Shown: positions 1-6,099 of the stretch, in pieces | Position numbering within the stretch: the stretch's first letter is position 1 | Layout of the letters: each line of letters starts with the position of its first letter | Assembly (NCBI GenBank): GCA_030538175.1 | Contig: JAUNUL010000040.1 | Location: 1 to 13,714 of the forward strand | Direction: 5' to 3' | From: Propionibacteriaceae bacterium | GTDB taxonomy: Bacteria > Actinomycetota > Actinomycetes > Propionibacteriales > Propionibacteriaceae | Length of the DNA stretch: 13,714 nt | Notes under the pieces: model-generated | Told to the model about the DNA's origin: nothing | Databases searched by the model: none | The model's input: the letters and a program-made list of their open reading frames with translations, nothing else | Made by a program: the position numbers and the translations under genes

Positions 1-1
1 A

Positions 2-256
2 GGCACCAGCGAGCCGACCACGGCACCCACGACCGAACCGACCACCGGGGCGACCACCGCTCCGACGACGGATCCGGGCACCGGTGGCCAGGCGCCGGCC
101 GGTGGCGCGGGTGCTGACTCGGGCACGCGGCACGGCACTGACTCCTCAGGAACGGGCGCCTCCGGCTCGGGCGGTGGCGCTGGCAGCTCGGGGACCACTG
201 GCACGGGGGCCGGTGCCGACGCTGGCATCTCCCACTCGGGGCAGACAGCTGGCTGA
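2..256 (+). CDS. C-terminal fragment of a Thr/Pro- and Gly/Ser-rich protein, 5' end outside the window
   Basis: This frame is open from the left edge and stops at TGA 254-256, giving 84 residues. The first part is a Thr/Pro repeat (TTAPTTEPTTGATTAPTTDP). It then becomes a Gly/Ser/Ala/Thr-rich tail ending in SHSGQTAG. This composition is typical of extracellular linkers or stalks in actinobacterial cell-surface proteins, lipoproteins and the outer part of membrane kinases. No enzymatic domain, sorting signal or membrane segment is visible in the fragment, so the protein cannot be identified. The next frame over is also open from position 84, but it begins inside this gene and has an Arg/Pro-rich shadow composition. 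A perfect 10-bp hairpin at 384-407 could end this transcript. Confidence 0.6.
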   Translation, partial: GTSEPTTAPTTEPTTGATTAPTTDPGTGGQAPAGGAGADSGTRHGTDSSGTGASGSGGGAGSSGTTGTGAGADAGISHSGQTAG

Positions 257-273
257 GGTCGCAGGATCGACCC

Positions 274-316
274 GACGGTTAGACCGCTCGACGGTTGCTT
301 CTGACGGCTTGACCGC
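274..316. repeat. Short direct repeats of GACGGYT with GACCGC
   Basis: The 14-mers at 274-287 (GACGGTTAGACCGC) and 303-316 (GACGGCTTGACCGC) match at 12 of 14 positions. A further GACGGTT lies at 290-296. They sit in the 127-base gap after the first gene. They could be a protein-binding cluster or chance; nothing else is visible between 257 and 383. Confidence 0.3.
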
Positions 317-383
317 AGCGGTTCACGCTGAGGCCCAAAACGACAGACTGTTCCCCCTGATGGTCTGGCCGCAGAACTGATGG

Positions 384-407
384 AGCGCCCGGCTCAGGCC
401 GGGCGCT
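384..407. terminator. Perfect 10-bp hairpin between convergent genes, with the thiE stop codon in its loop
   Basis: AGCGCCCGGC (384-393), loop TCAG (394-397) and GCCGGGCGCT (398-407) form a perfect stem on either strand. It lies between the end of the plus-strand gene at 256 and the end of thiE on the minus strand. The thiE stop codon (394-396) is in the loop, so the stem uses the last thiE codons. Neither side has a clear T-run, so a bidirectional intrinsic terminator is inferred from position and stem strength alone. Confidence 0.55.
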
Positions 408-1068
408 TCGTCATTCCGGCAGTGAACTCTGCGACCACCGTCTCGACCACCGCCCGGGGATCGTTGACTCCCATGACGGCCCGCACGAGGGCCACCCCGG
501 CGATCCCTGTTGCCGCGAGCGCCCGCACATCCGCCGGCTGCACGTCACCGATCGCTACGATCGGCATCCTTGCGGTCTCGACGAGCGGCGGATAGCCCTC
601 CAGCCCCAACGGCGCCCGGCCGGAGTCCTTGGTCGGGGTGGGACGGAAGGGTCCAGCCCCGATGTAGTCGATCCATTCCGCGACATCATTCGCGGCTTTG
701 ACGAGCTCAAGGGTTCCGGTAGTCAGGCCGATGATCGCGTCGGGGCCAAGGATCGCGCGGGCGAGGTCGACGGGGAGGTCGTCCTGCCCGAGATGTACGC
801 CGTCGACCAGGCCCGGTTCCCGGATCTGGGCTGCGGCAGCGACCTCGACGAAGTCATCAACCACCCCCCTGGTCATCGGATTGGCGGCCTTGACCGCGCG
901 GGCGACCTCAAGCGTGAAGTCAAGCAGAGCCCGGGCTCCCAGCGACTTCTCGCGGACCTGAATGATCCCCGCCCCACCAGCCGCGGCGGCGGCCGCCGCC
1001 TCGACCACCTTCCGGCCGTGGCCAGCAGTGATCACGTAGCACCGCAGGTCGAGTTCCGTCATCGCCAT
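394..1068 (-). CDS. thiE: Thiamine-phosphate synthase
   Basis: ThiE joins hydroxymethylpyrimidine diphosphate to thiazole phosphate, giving thiamine phosphate in the cytoplasm. The 224-residue TIM-barrel protein shows the family signatures in order: IIQVREK (35-41, pyrimidine-site Gln/Arg/Lys), VHLGQDDLP (91-99), DYIGAGPF (134-141) followed by TPTK (144-147, phosphate binding), and PIVAIGDV near 169-176. Length is normal for the family. Two spots depart from the usual pattern: VVDDFVEV replaces the common VNDR-type stretch, and AIGDV replaces AIGGI. The start is taken as ATG 1068, preceded by AGGA. ATG 1062, two codons later, has AGGA at better spacing and is equally plausible. Ten further in-frame codons upstream lack family similarity. 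The gene is divergent from thiD, the preceding step for the pyrimidine moiety. Confidence 0.93.
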   Translation of the reverse strand: MAMTELDLRCYVITAGHGRKVVEAAAAAAAGGAGIIQVREKSLGARALLDFTLEVARAVKAANPMTRGVVDDFVEVAAAAQIREPGLVDGVHLGQDDLPVDLARAILGPDAIIGLTTGTLELVKAANDVAEWIDYIGAGPFRPTPTKDSGRAPLGLEGYPPLVETARMPIVAIGDVQPADVRALAATGIAGVALVRAVMGVNDPRAVVETVVAEFTAGMTKRPA

Positions 1069-1114
1069 CCCATCCTGTCCGCTGGCCCGCCCGCCCACCG
1101 GTCACCTGCGGCTG

Positions 1115-1162
1115 GCGTGGAGGGTTGATGGCGCCATAGTGCCACCAGGGCTCCACACGACG
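1115..1162 (+). repeat. 48-bp dispersed palindromic repeat, copy A
   Basis: Starts GCGTGGAG and ends CTCCACACGACG. Positions 3-8 and 37-42 of the unit pair as GTGGAG/CTCCAC, and the interior contains the perfect palindrome ATGGCGCCAT. It aligns without gaps to copies B, C and D; 26 of 48 positions are invariant in all four. It lies 46 bases upstream of the thiE start. Confidence 0.75.
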
Positions 1163-1197
1163 CCCAGTCCCCACGCCGCCCGGATCCCGGGGTGACC

Positions 1198-1245
1198 GCG
1201 TGGAAGATCACGGGCGTCATCACCCCGCCAGGGCTCCACACGACG
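1198..1245 (+). repeat. 48-bp dispersed palindromic repeat, copy B
   Basis: Starts GCGTGGAAG and ends GCTCCACACGACG, identical to copy A over the last 16 bases (CCAGGGCTCCACACGACG region). The terminal arms pair as GTGGA/TCCAC. Same orientation as copy A, 35 bases downstream of it on the plus strand, in the thiE-thiD gap. Confidence 0.75.
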
Positions 1246-1302
1246 GCGTCGGCCTGCACTTGGTGAATACACGGGCCAACCTCGGCAAACCGCGGCCTGG
1301 TC

Positions 1303-1371
1303 AAACACCGCATCCACAGCCCCGTTCGCAGCCCCCTGCGCTGCACGGACCCCCGAAATAGTGCGGTGTTT
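1303..1371. repeat. 10-bp perfect inverted repeat with 49-base spacer
   Basis: AAACACCGCA at 1303-1312 is the exact reverse complement of TGCGGTGTTT at 1362-1371. A further T/A pair agrees two bases outside each arm. The arms are AT-richer than their surroundings. They could be paired operator half-sites or the base of a long stem enclosing 49 bases. Confidence 0.5.
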
Positions 1372-1392
1372 TACCTCGCCTTTCGTGAGCCG

Positions 1393-1509
1393 ACCCCTGC
1401 CGGGTGTGGCCTCCGCGTGACGCGGGGATCACAGAATGGCGACTTGGACCAAATGGATTTTCCAGGCGTAAGCTTCCGCCAGGCTCAGTGACAAGGACGT
1501 CGCTGAGCC
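1393..1509 (+). other. Cluster of consecutive potential stem-loops upstream of thiD
   Basis: Successive pairings are visible: ACCC 1393-1396 with GGGT 1402-1405; CTCCGCG 1411-1417 with CGCGGGG 1421-1427 (loop TGA, one T-G pair); the odd palindrome TTGGACCAA at 1444-1452; TGGA 1454-1457 with TCCA 1461-1464; and GGCG 1465-1468 with CGCC 1477-1480. The series ends with the strongest stem: GGCTCAGTGAC 1482-1492 with GTCGCTGAGCC 1499-1509, 11 bp with one T-G wobble and loop AAGGAC. The thiD -10 element lies further downstream (1568-1573). If thiD is leaderless, these stems are outside its mRNA and could be a separate small RNA, a terminator or protein-binding DNA. Confidence 0.4.
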
Positions 1510-1567
1510 GTTCCCAATCAGGTCCCGGCTGCACTTGCCCCTCGCCTGCTCCCTGCCAGCACTCCAC

Positions 1568-1573
1568 TACGCT
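1568..1573 (+). promoter_or_regulatory. Probable -10 element of thiD (TACGCT)
   Basis: TACGCT fits T-A-n-n-n-T and ends 8 bases before ATG 1582. The GTG at 1576 would leave only 2 bases, so the ATG is favoured. No Shine-Dalgarno sequence precedes the start, which suggests a leaderless transcript. No clear -35 was seen. Confidence 0.5.
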
Positions 1574-1581
1574 GCGTGGGC

Positions 1582-2415
1582 ATGACCCCGGATTCCCCTC
1601 CGCCTGTGGCGTTGAGCATCGCGGGCAGTGATCCCTCGGGCGGTGCCGGGATCCAGGCCGACCTGAAGACTTTCACGGTGCTGGGCGCCTTTGGCACGAC
1701 GGTGATCACCGCGTTGACGGCCCAGAACACCCGCGGCGTGACCGGAGTCCATGCGATACCCGTGGAGTTCGTCGATCAGCAACTGCAGACGCTGACCGAC
1801 GACGTTCGGATCGACGCCGTCAAGGTCGGCATGCTCGCCTCGGCCGAGCTGGTCGAAATCGTCGGCGCCTGGCTGGCCCGGAGTCCCCTCAACAAAGTGC
1901 CGATCGTCCTCGATCCGGTGATGGTGGCGACCGCCGGCTCGACGCTCTTGGAGTCCGATGCCGTGGCAGCACTCAGGGACCTGCTGCCGTTGACGTCGCT
2001 GATCACGCCGAATCTGCCCGAGGCGGGGGTACTGCTCAACACCGCACCCGCCACGTCCCTGCCCGAGATGCGGGAGCAGGCGGTCGCCCTATTGGCGTTG
2101 GGTGCTCCGCGGGTGCTGCTCAAGGGAGGACACCTGACTGAGGTCGGCGACGTCGGCGATCGCGTTGCTGTTGATGTGCTCGCGGATGCCGATGGGGTAC
2201 ACGAGCTGATCGGCCCCTGGATCCCCACCGAGAACACGCACGGCACGGGCTGCACGTTGTCGTCCGCGGTGGCCGCTCTGCGGCCGCAGCGGGAGACCTG
2301 GCTCGAGGCAGTACGCGACGCCAAGGCTTGGCTCACCGAGGCCCTGCGGCACGCCGACCGGTTGGACATCGGCCACGGCAGCGGACCGGTGGATCACATG
2401 CACGGGCTGCCCTGA
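1582..2415 (+). CDS. thiD: Hydroxymethylpyrimidine / phosphomethylpyrimidine kinase
   Basis: ThiD phosphorylates hydroxymethylpyrimidine and then its phosphate, supplying HMP diphosphate to ThiE. The 277-residue ribokinase-fold protein shows [20 protein letters not shown] (12-31, substrate site), [12 protein letters not shown] (42-53), KVGML (81-85), [12 protein letters not shown] (108-119), LITPNLPEA (140-148), LLKGGHL (179-185) and NTHGTGC (218-224). The last is the anion-hole/catalytic motif with Cys224. It ends in [14 protein letters not shown], the usual C-terminal pattern. Length is standard. A GTG two codons upstream (1576) is possible, but ATG 1582 fits the -10 spacing better. The gene is divergent from thiE; their shared pathway suggests coordinated control. 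I see no riboswitch and no clear terminator after the stop. Confidence 0.95.
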   Translation: MTPDSPPPVALSIAGSDPSGGAGIQADLKTFTVLGAFGTTVITALTAQNTRGVTGVHAIPVEFVDQQLQTLTDDVRIDAVKVGMLASAELVEIVGAWLARSPLNKVPIVLDPVMVATAGSTLLESDAVAALRDLLPLTSLITPNLPEAGVLLNTAPATSLPEMREQAVALLALGAPRVLLKGGHLTEVGDVGDRVAVDVLADADGVHELIGPWIPTENTHGTGCTLSSAVAALRPQRETWLEAVRDAKAWLTEALRHADRLDIGHGSGPVDHMHGLP

Positions 2416-2502
2416 CACGGCCAAGCGCCGCCACAAGAGTTCTATGAACCGATCCGGGGAACCGCTCTGCAACGTACCCTTGAAAGACCGGTCACTCCTC
2501 CA

Positions 2503-2509
2503 AGGGGAG
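2503..2509 (+). promoter_or_regulatory. Strong ribosome-binding site of the small membrane protein (AGGGGAG)
   Basis: This purine-rich stretch lies 3-5 bases before ATG 2513 and decides the start against the upstream in-frame ATG at 2444. It is one of the few clear Shine-Dalgarno sequences in the window. Confidence 0.6.
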
Positions 2510-2512
2510 CTC

Positions 2513-2890
2513 ATGAAAGAACTCTCGACGCAGGAGATCATTCATCTTCGCGACAGCCAGCTCAATGTTGTCGCGAGCCTGGGTGTGTACGCGGCAGTGT
2601 GGGGTCTGCTGCAGGTGCTGCTGCGGCTGTTCGACGTGGATATGCCCATCGCGCAGTTGTTCGACCGATACGGCAACTTCTCACTGCCGGGAATCCTGGT
2701 CGCCTTCTTCCTGCTCCTGTCCGCATTCGTCCCGCACTGGGTGCTGCTGCGGCAGAAGCGCGTCACCTGGCGTGAGGCCTCCCAGTTGATACGGCAACTC
2801 AAGGAACAGCCGGTCCCGTCGGAGGACGATCCCGAATGGGCTCATTTTCTCGAGGGCCGCCCCGATGACGATGTGGAATCGCGCGACTAG
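2513..2890 (+). CDS. Small membrane protein with two predicted helices, function unknown
   Basis: A 125-residue protein that I do not recognise. It has a short charged N-terminus (MKELSTQEIIHLRDS), a hydrophobic segment at about 18-41 and a second at about 59-82 (LPGILVAFFLLLSAF). A cytoplasm-like C-terminal tail is rich in charged residues and ends acidic (RPDDDVESRD). The start is ATG 2513 because AAGGGGAG lies just before it, a clear ribosome-binding site. An earlier in-frame ATG at 2444 would add 23 residues without such a site. Unlike most genes here it therefore has a leadered mRNA. It lies 97 bases after thiD and 50 bases before the helicase gene, which has its own probable promoter. 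An operon link to the helicase is possible but unproven. Confidence 0.7.
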   Translation: MKELSTQEIIHLRDSQLNVVASLGVYAAVWGLLQVLLRLFDVDMPIAQLFDRYGNFSLPGILVAFFLLLSAFVPHWVLLRQKRVTWREASQLIRQLKEQPVPSEDDPEWAHFLEGRPDDDVESRD

Positions 2891-2927
2891 ATCCCCATAG
2901 GGCCGAGACTCCGAATGGCGCACCGGC

Positions 2928-2933
2928 TAGCCT
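2928..2933 (+). promoter_or_regulatory. Probable -10 element of the helicase gene (TAGCCT)
   Basis: TAGCCT fits T-A-n-n-n-T and ends 7 bases before GTG 2941, placing the transcription start at or next to the start codon. There is no Shine-Dalgarno sequence in between. Confidence 0.5.
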
Positions 2934-2940
2934 CCATGAC

Positions 2941-5900
2941 GTGGACAATCCGCTGGCCCAGGGACTTTATGACGCACTCGTGACGTCAGAATTGGAAGAG
3001 CGCCTAAAGCGGTCTCTCCTCAAAGCTGAGCGGGAGCGGATTCACAAAGCAGATCAGCCCGAAATCTTGGCTCGCCACGTCAAGGAAGTCGTGCGCCGCG
3101 CACTGTCTGACCACGGCCCGGAGGAACAGCTGCGCGTGGTGAACGAGATCGTGTTGGGAATAGGCCGTCAAAGCGACCTGGTGATTGATCTCGAGCGGCT
3201 TACCCGCCTAACCGAGCCGCCCAAGCCGGGCAGAAGCACGCGCTACGGAAAACACCCTTCCACTCCCCTGAGCGAAGCAGCGCTGCTCACCAACTCAACC
3301 GGAGAACCGGCTCTCGGCTCAGAAGTGCGAGCCGAACTGGAAAGCGCCGATCACGTCGACCTTCTCTGCGCCTTCATCAAGTGGCACGGGCTACGAACAC
3401 TGGAAAAGCAGCTGGGCGAATTGGGCGCCCGCCGCGTGCCGTTCCGCGTGATAACGACGACCTACATGGGCGCGACAGAGCGTCGAGCGATCGATCGCCT
3501 CGTGCGAGAGTTCGGTGCAGAAGTGCGGATCAGCTATGAGGTGGAACGCACCCGGTTGCACGCAAAGGCCTGGCTTTTCCGACGCGCCTCTGGCTTCGAC
3601 ACCGCCTATGTGGGTTCCTCGAACCTCTCCCGCGCTGCGCTCCTCGATGGTGTCGAGTGGAATGTCCGGCTCAGCTCGGTGACTACCTCGGCCCTGCTGC
3701 GCAAGTTCCGCGCAACATTTGACACCTACTGGGCGGATCCCGCCTACGAGAACTACGACCCTGACCGCGATGGGGAGCGCCTAGAGAATGCCCTTGCGGA
3801 AGCGGGTGGACGTCGAGAGCGTGACCGCCAGACACTGACCTTGTCGGGCCTCGAAGTCCGCCCCTACCCACACCAACAAGAGGCTCTGGAAGCTCTCGCG
3901 GCTGAACGCGAGAAGGGGCATCACCGCAACCTTGTGATTGCTGCGACGGGCACCGGCAAGACCGTGATCGCTGCACTGGACTACCGCAACCTATGCGAGG
4001 CGGCCGGCAGAAAATTGCCCTTGCTCTTCGTCGCGCACCGGAAGGAGATCCTGCACCAGGCAATGCGCACCTATCGCGAGGTGCTGAATGACGCGAACTT
4101 CGGTGATCTATTCGTTGCTGGAGCGCAGCCCAGTCAGTGGGAACATCTGTTTGCGTCCGTGCAGACACTCAACGCACGCGACATCACCAACATTGCGCCG
4201 AGTGCCTTTGCCGTCGTCGTCATCGACGAGTTCCATCATGCTGCCGCCCAGAGCTACCAGGCCCTCCTGCAGCATCTCAAACCGCTGGAGCTCTTGGGTC
4301 TAACAGCAACCCCGGAACGCAGCGATGGCTTCAACGTCCAGCAATACTTTGATCAGCGTGCGGCAGTTGAGATTCGCCTTTGGGATGCGTTGTCCGCGGA
4401 ATTGCTCTCGCCATTCCATTATTTCGGGATCGGCGATGGGACTGACCTGCGCGGCTTGACCTGGGCACGGGGCACCTATGACTTCAGGCAGCTGAACCAG
4501 TTGTATACGGGCAACGACGCCCGGTCTCGGATCATCATGTCCGAGCTGGAAGACAAAGTCGCTGATACCGCCAGCATGCGCGCACTCGGGTTCTGCGTCA
4601 CCATTGACCACGCTCACTACATGGCACAGGTCTTCAATCAGGCTGGGATCCCGGCAATGGCCGTCAGCGGACAGACCCCGCCGCAGGAACGGGACGCTGC
4701 ACTGCAGCGACTCCAGAATCGTGACATCAACATCATCTTCACGGTTGACCTCTATAACGAGGGAATCGACCTGCCTGACATCGACACTGTGCTGTTCCTG
4801 CGGCCCACCGAGAGCGCGACGGTCTTCCTGCAGCAGTTGGGCCGAGGACTGCGACGCACGCGTGATAAAGCTGTTCTGACCGCGCTGGATTTCGTTGGCC
4901 ATCAGCGCAAAGAATTTCGATTCGACAAGCGATTCACCGCGATGACCGGCATCACCAGGTCAGGCCTGAAGGATGCCGTCACCAAGGACTTCCCTTTCCT
5001 TCCATCAGGCTGTCAGATCGTTCTCGACAAGACTTCACAGCAGGCAGTGCTGGAGAACCTGCAGGGGCAACTAGGTTCCAAATGGACAGCCATCGTGGAC
5101 GAACTGCGGATGCTGCGTTCCGTGACACTGCCGGATTTCGTCGAGACGACAGGCATTGGGCTGAGTGACATTGTCCGAGATCGGGGGAAGAGCAATCCGC
5201 GCAGCTGGACCCGCGCCAGGCGTGAAGCTGGTCTCCCCACACCCGCAGGTGGAAGGCAGGAGGCCCAGCTCCTCCGCCGCATCCCCAATCTCATCCACGT
5301 CGATGATGCGCTGCGGGCTCAGGTCTATCTGGATCTGCTCTCCGATGATGCACCCGACTATGAGGAACTCGATTCTCTGCAACAGTCCATGGCGCGCATG
5401 CTCTTCTTTTCTTTGTGGCCCGACTTGGGTGGGCACACGGATTTCCAGACCGCCCTCGCTTCACTCAAGCCAGAAGGAGCCTTCCGCGAGGAAGCCAGTC
5501 AACTCATTAGCGATTCACTCTCTGCTGCGCGTCACGTCCCGAGACCGGTGCGTGGCCTCGGGATGAACCCGCTACGGACCCACGCTCACTATTCGCGAGA
5601 AGAGATCACCGCTGCGTTGGATTGGGCGAGCTTTGCCAGGACGCCTCAGGTGATGCGCCAAGGCGTTTTTCACGCCCGTGACTGGGACGTGGATGCCCTG
5701 CTCGTCACGCTGCGGAAGAACGAGAAGGAATTCTCACCGACCACCATGTACCGGGACTTCGCAATCTCCCCAGAACTTTTCCACTGGGAATCGCAGTCCG
5801 TGACCACGCAGCACTCACCGACTGGTCAGCGCTACCTCAACCAACGAAAGCGGGGGAACCACATCTTGCTCTTTAGCCGCGACGTCGCTGACAGCGAAGT

Positions 5901-6042
5901 AGGCACGGCAGAGCCCTTCTTGCTCCTCGGCTCGTGCGACTTTGTGCAGGCTGAGGGGGAGAAGCCGATCGCGATCACGTGGCGGCTCAACCGCCCCATG
6001 CCTCAAGACCACTTCCAAGCAGCTTCTGTTCACGCGCGCTGA
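2941..6042 (+). CDS. PLD-nuclease / DEAD-DEAH (SF2) helicase / DUF3427 fusion protein
   Basis: A 1033-residue multidomain protein. An alpha-helical N-terminus (1-120) leads to a phospholipase-D-like domain with one HKD-type half-site: HAK 207-209 and GSSN 225-228. The SF2 helicase core follows: Walker A ATGTGKT (335-341), motif II DEFH (429-432), motif III TATP (455-458), motif V around TVDLYNEGIDLPDID (601-615) and motif VI QQLGRGLRR (631-639). The C-terminal third, with YRDFAISPELFHWESQS (937-953) and SPTGQRYL (959-966), matches the DUF3427 pattern. All key ATPase residues are present, so the protein is probably active on nucleic acid. PLD-helicase fusions occur in restriction-like and phage-defence settings, but this exact role is inferred. 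GC content is visibly lower than in its neighbours (34 of 60 bases in one counted line), suggesting horizontal acquisition. GTG 2941 is chosen from the adjacent -10 element. Confidence 0.92.
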   Translation: MDNPLAQGLYDALVTSELEERLKRSLLKAERERIHKADQPEILARHVKEVVRRALSDHGPEEQLRVVNEIVLGIGRQSDLVIDLERLTRLTEPPKPGRSTRYGKHPSTPLSEAALLTNSTGEPALGSEVRAELESADHVDLLCAFIKWHGLRTLEKQLGELGARRVPFRVITTTYMGATERRAIDRLVREFGAEVRISYEVERTRLHAKAWLFRRASGFDTAYVGSSNLSRAALLDGVEWNVRLSSVTTSALLRKFRATFDTYWADPAYENYDPDRDGERLENALAEAGGRRERDRQTLTLSGLEVRPYPHQQEALEALAAEREKGHHRNLVIAATGTGKTVIAALDYRNLCEAAGRKLPLLFVAHRKEILHQAMRTYREVLNDANFGDLFVAGAQPSQWEHLFASVQTLNARDITNIAPSAFAVVVIDEFHHAAAQSYQALLQHLKPLELLGLTATPERSDGFNVQQYFDQRAAVEIRLWDALSAELLSPFHYFGIGDGTDLRGLTWARGTYDFRQLNQLYTGNDARSRIIMSELEDKVADTASMRALGFCVTIDHAHYMAQVFNQAGIPAMAVSGQTPPQERDAALQRLQNRDINIIFTVDLYNEGIDLPDIDTVLFLRPTESATVFLQQLGRGLRRTRDKAVLTALDFVGHQRKEFRFDKRFTAMTGITRSGLKDAVTKDFPFLPSGCQIVLDKTSQQAVLENLQGQLGSKWTAIVDELRMLRSVTLPDFVETTGIGLSDIVRDRGKSNPRSWTRARREAGLPTPAGGRQEAQLLRRIPNLIHVDDALRAQVYLDLLSDDAPDYEELDSLQQSMARMLFFSLWPDLGGHTDFQTALASLKPEGAFREEASQLISDSLSAARHVPRPVRGLGMNPLRTHAHYSREEITAALDWASFARTPQVMRQGVFHARDWDVDALLVTLRKNEKEFSPTTMYRDFAISPELFHWESQSVTTQHSPTGQRYLNQRKRGNHILLFSRDVADSEVGTAEPFLLLGSCDFVQAEGEKPIAITWRLNRPMPQDHFQAASVHAR

Positions 6043-6073
6043 GGATTCGCTCTGGCCGCGTTTGAACTTTGAA

Positions 6074-6087
6074 TGCGCCCACGCGCA
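6074..6087. terminator. Weak hairpin between convergent helicase and nuclease genes
   Basis: TGCGC (6074-6078), loop CCAC, GCGCA (6083-6087). It is the only stem I see in the 57-base convergent gap and has no T-run, so a terminator role is tentative. Confidence 0.25.
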
Positions 6088-6099
6088 ACTTCTGATCAA

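Larger units (their letters stand above)
1069..1567. other. Non-coding gap of about 500 bases between thiE and thiD
   Basis: No convincing gene lies here; the small open frames on both strands are shadow-like and lack start signals. The stretch holds two copies of the 48-bp dispersed repeat (1115-1162, 1198-1245), a 10-bp inverted repeat (1303-1312 / 1362-1371) and a cluster of hairpins (1393-1509), each listed separately. I looked for the conserved thi-box elements of a TPP riboswitch (the CTGAGA and GATCTGG-type segments) on both strands and did not see them. Confidence 0.6.

Noticed and set aside
1115..1245. A short real gene encoded by the 48-bp repeats
   Set aside because: All copies are stop-free in one plus-strand frame and also open on the minus strand, but they lie in unrelated frames without start signals and two are far from any matching gene. 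Open frames are expected in such GC-rich DNA.
1060..1590. TPP riboswitch controlling thiE or thiD
   Set aside because: Expected from the genes, but the conserved thi-box segments are not visible on either strand, and thiD seems to start at its transcript's 5' end.
2456..2480. ECF-sigma type promoter (GGAAC and CGTA) before the small membrane protein
   Set aside because: The spacing between the two elements is only about 10 bases, too short for that promoter class.
4300..4902. 200-codon open frame antisense to the helicase
   Set aside because: It lies wholly inside the helicase motif region, has no family-like motifs, and is explained by GC-rich coding on the other strand.
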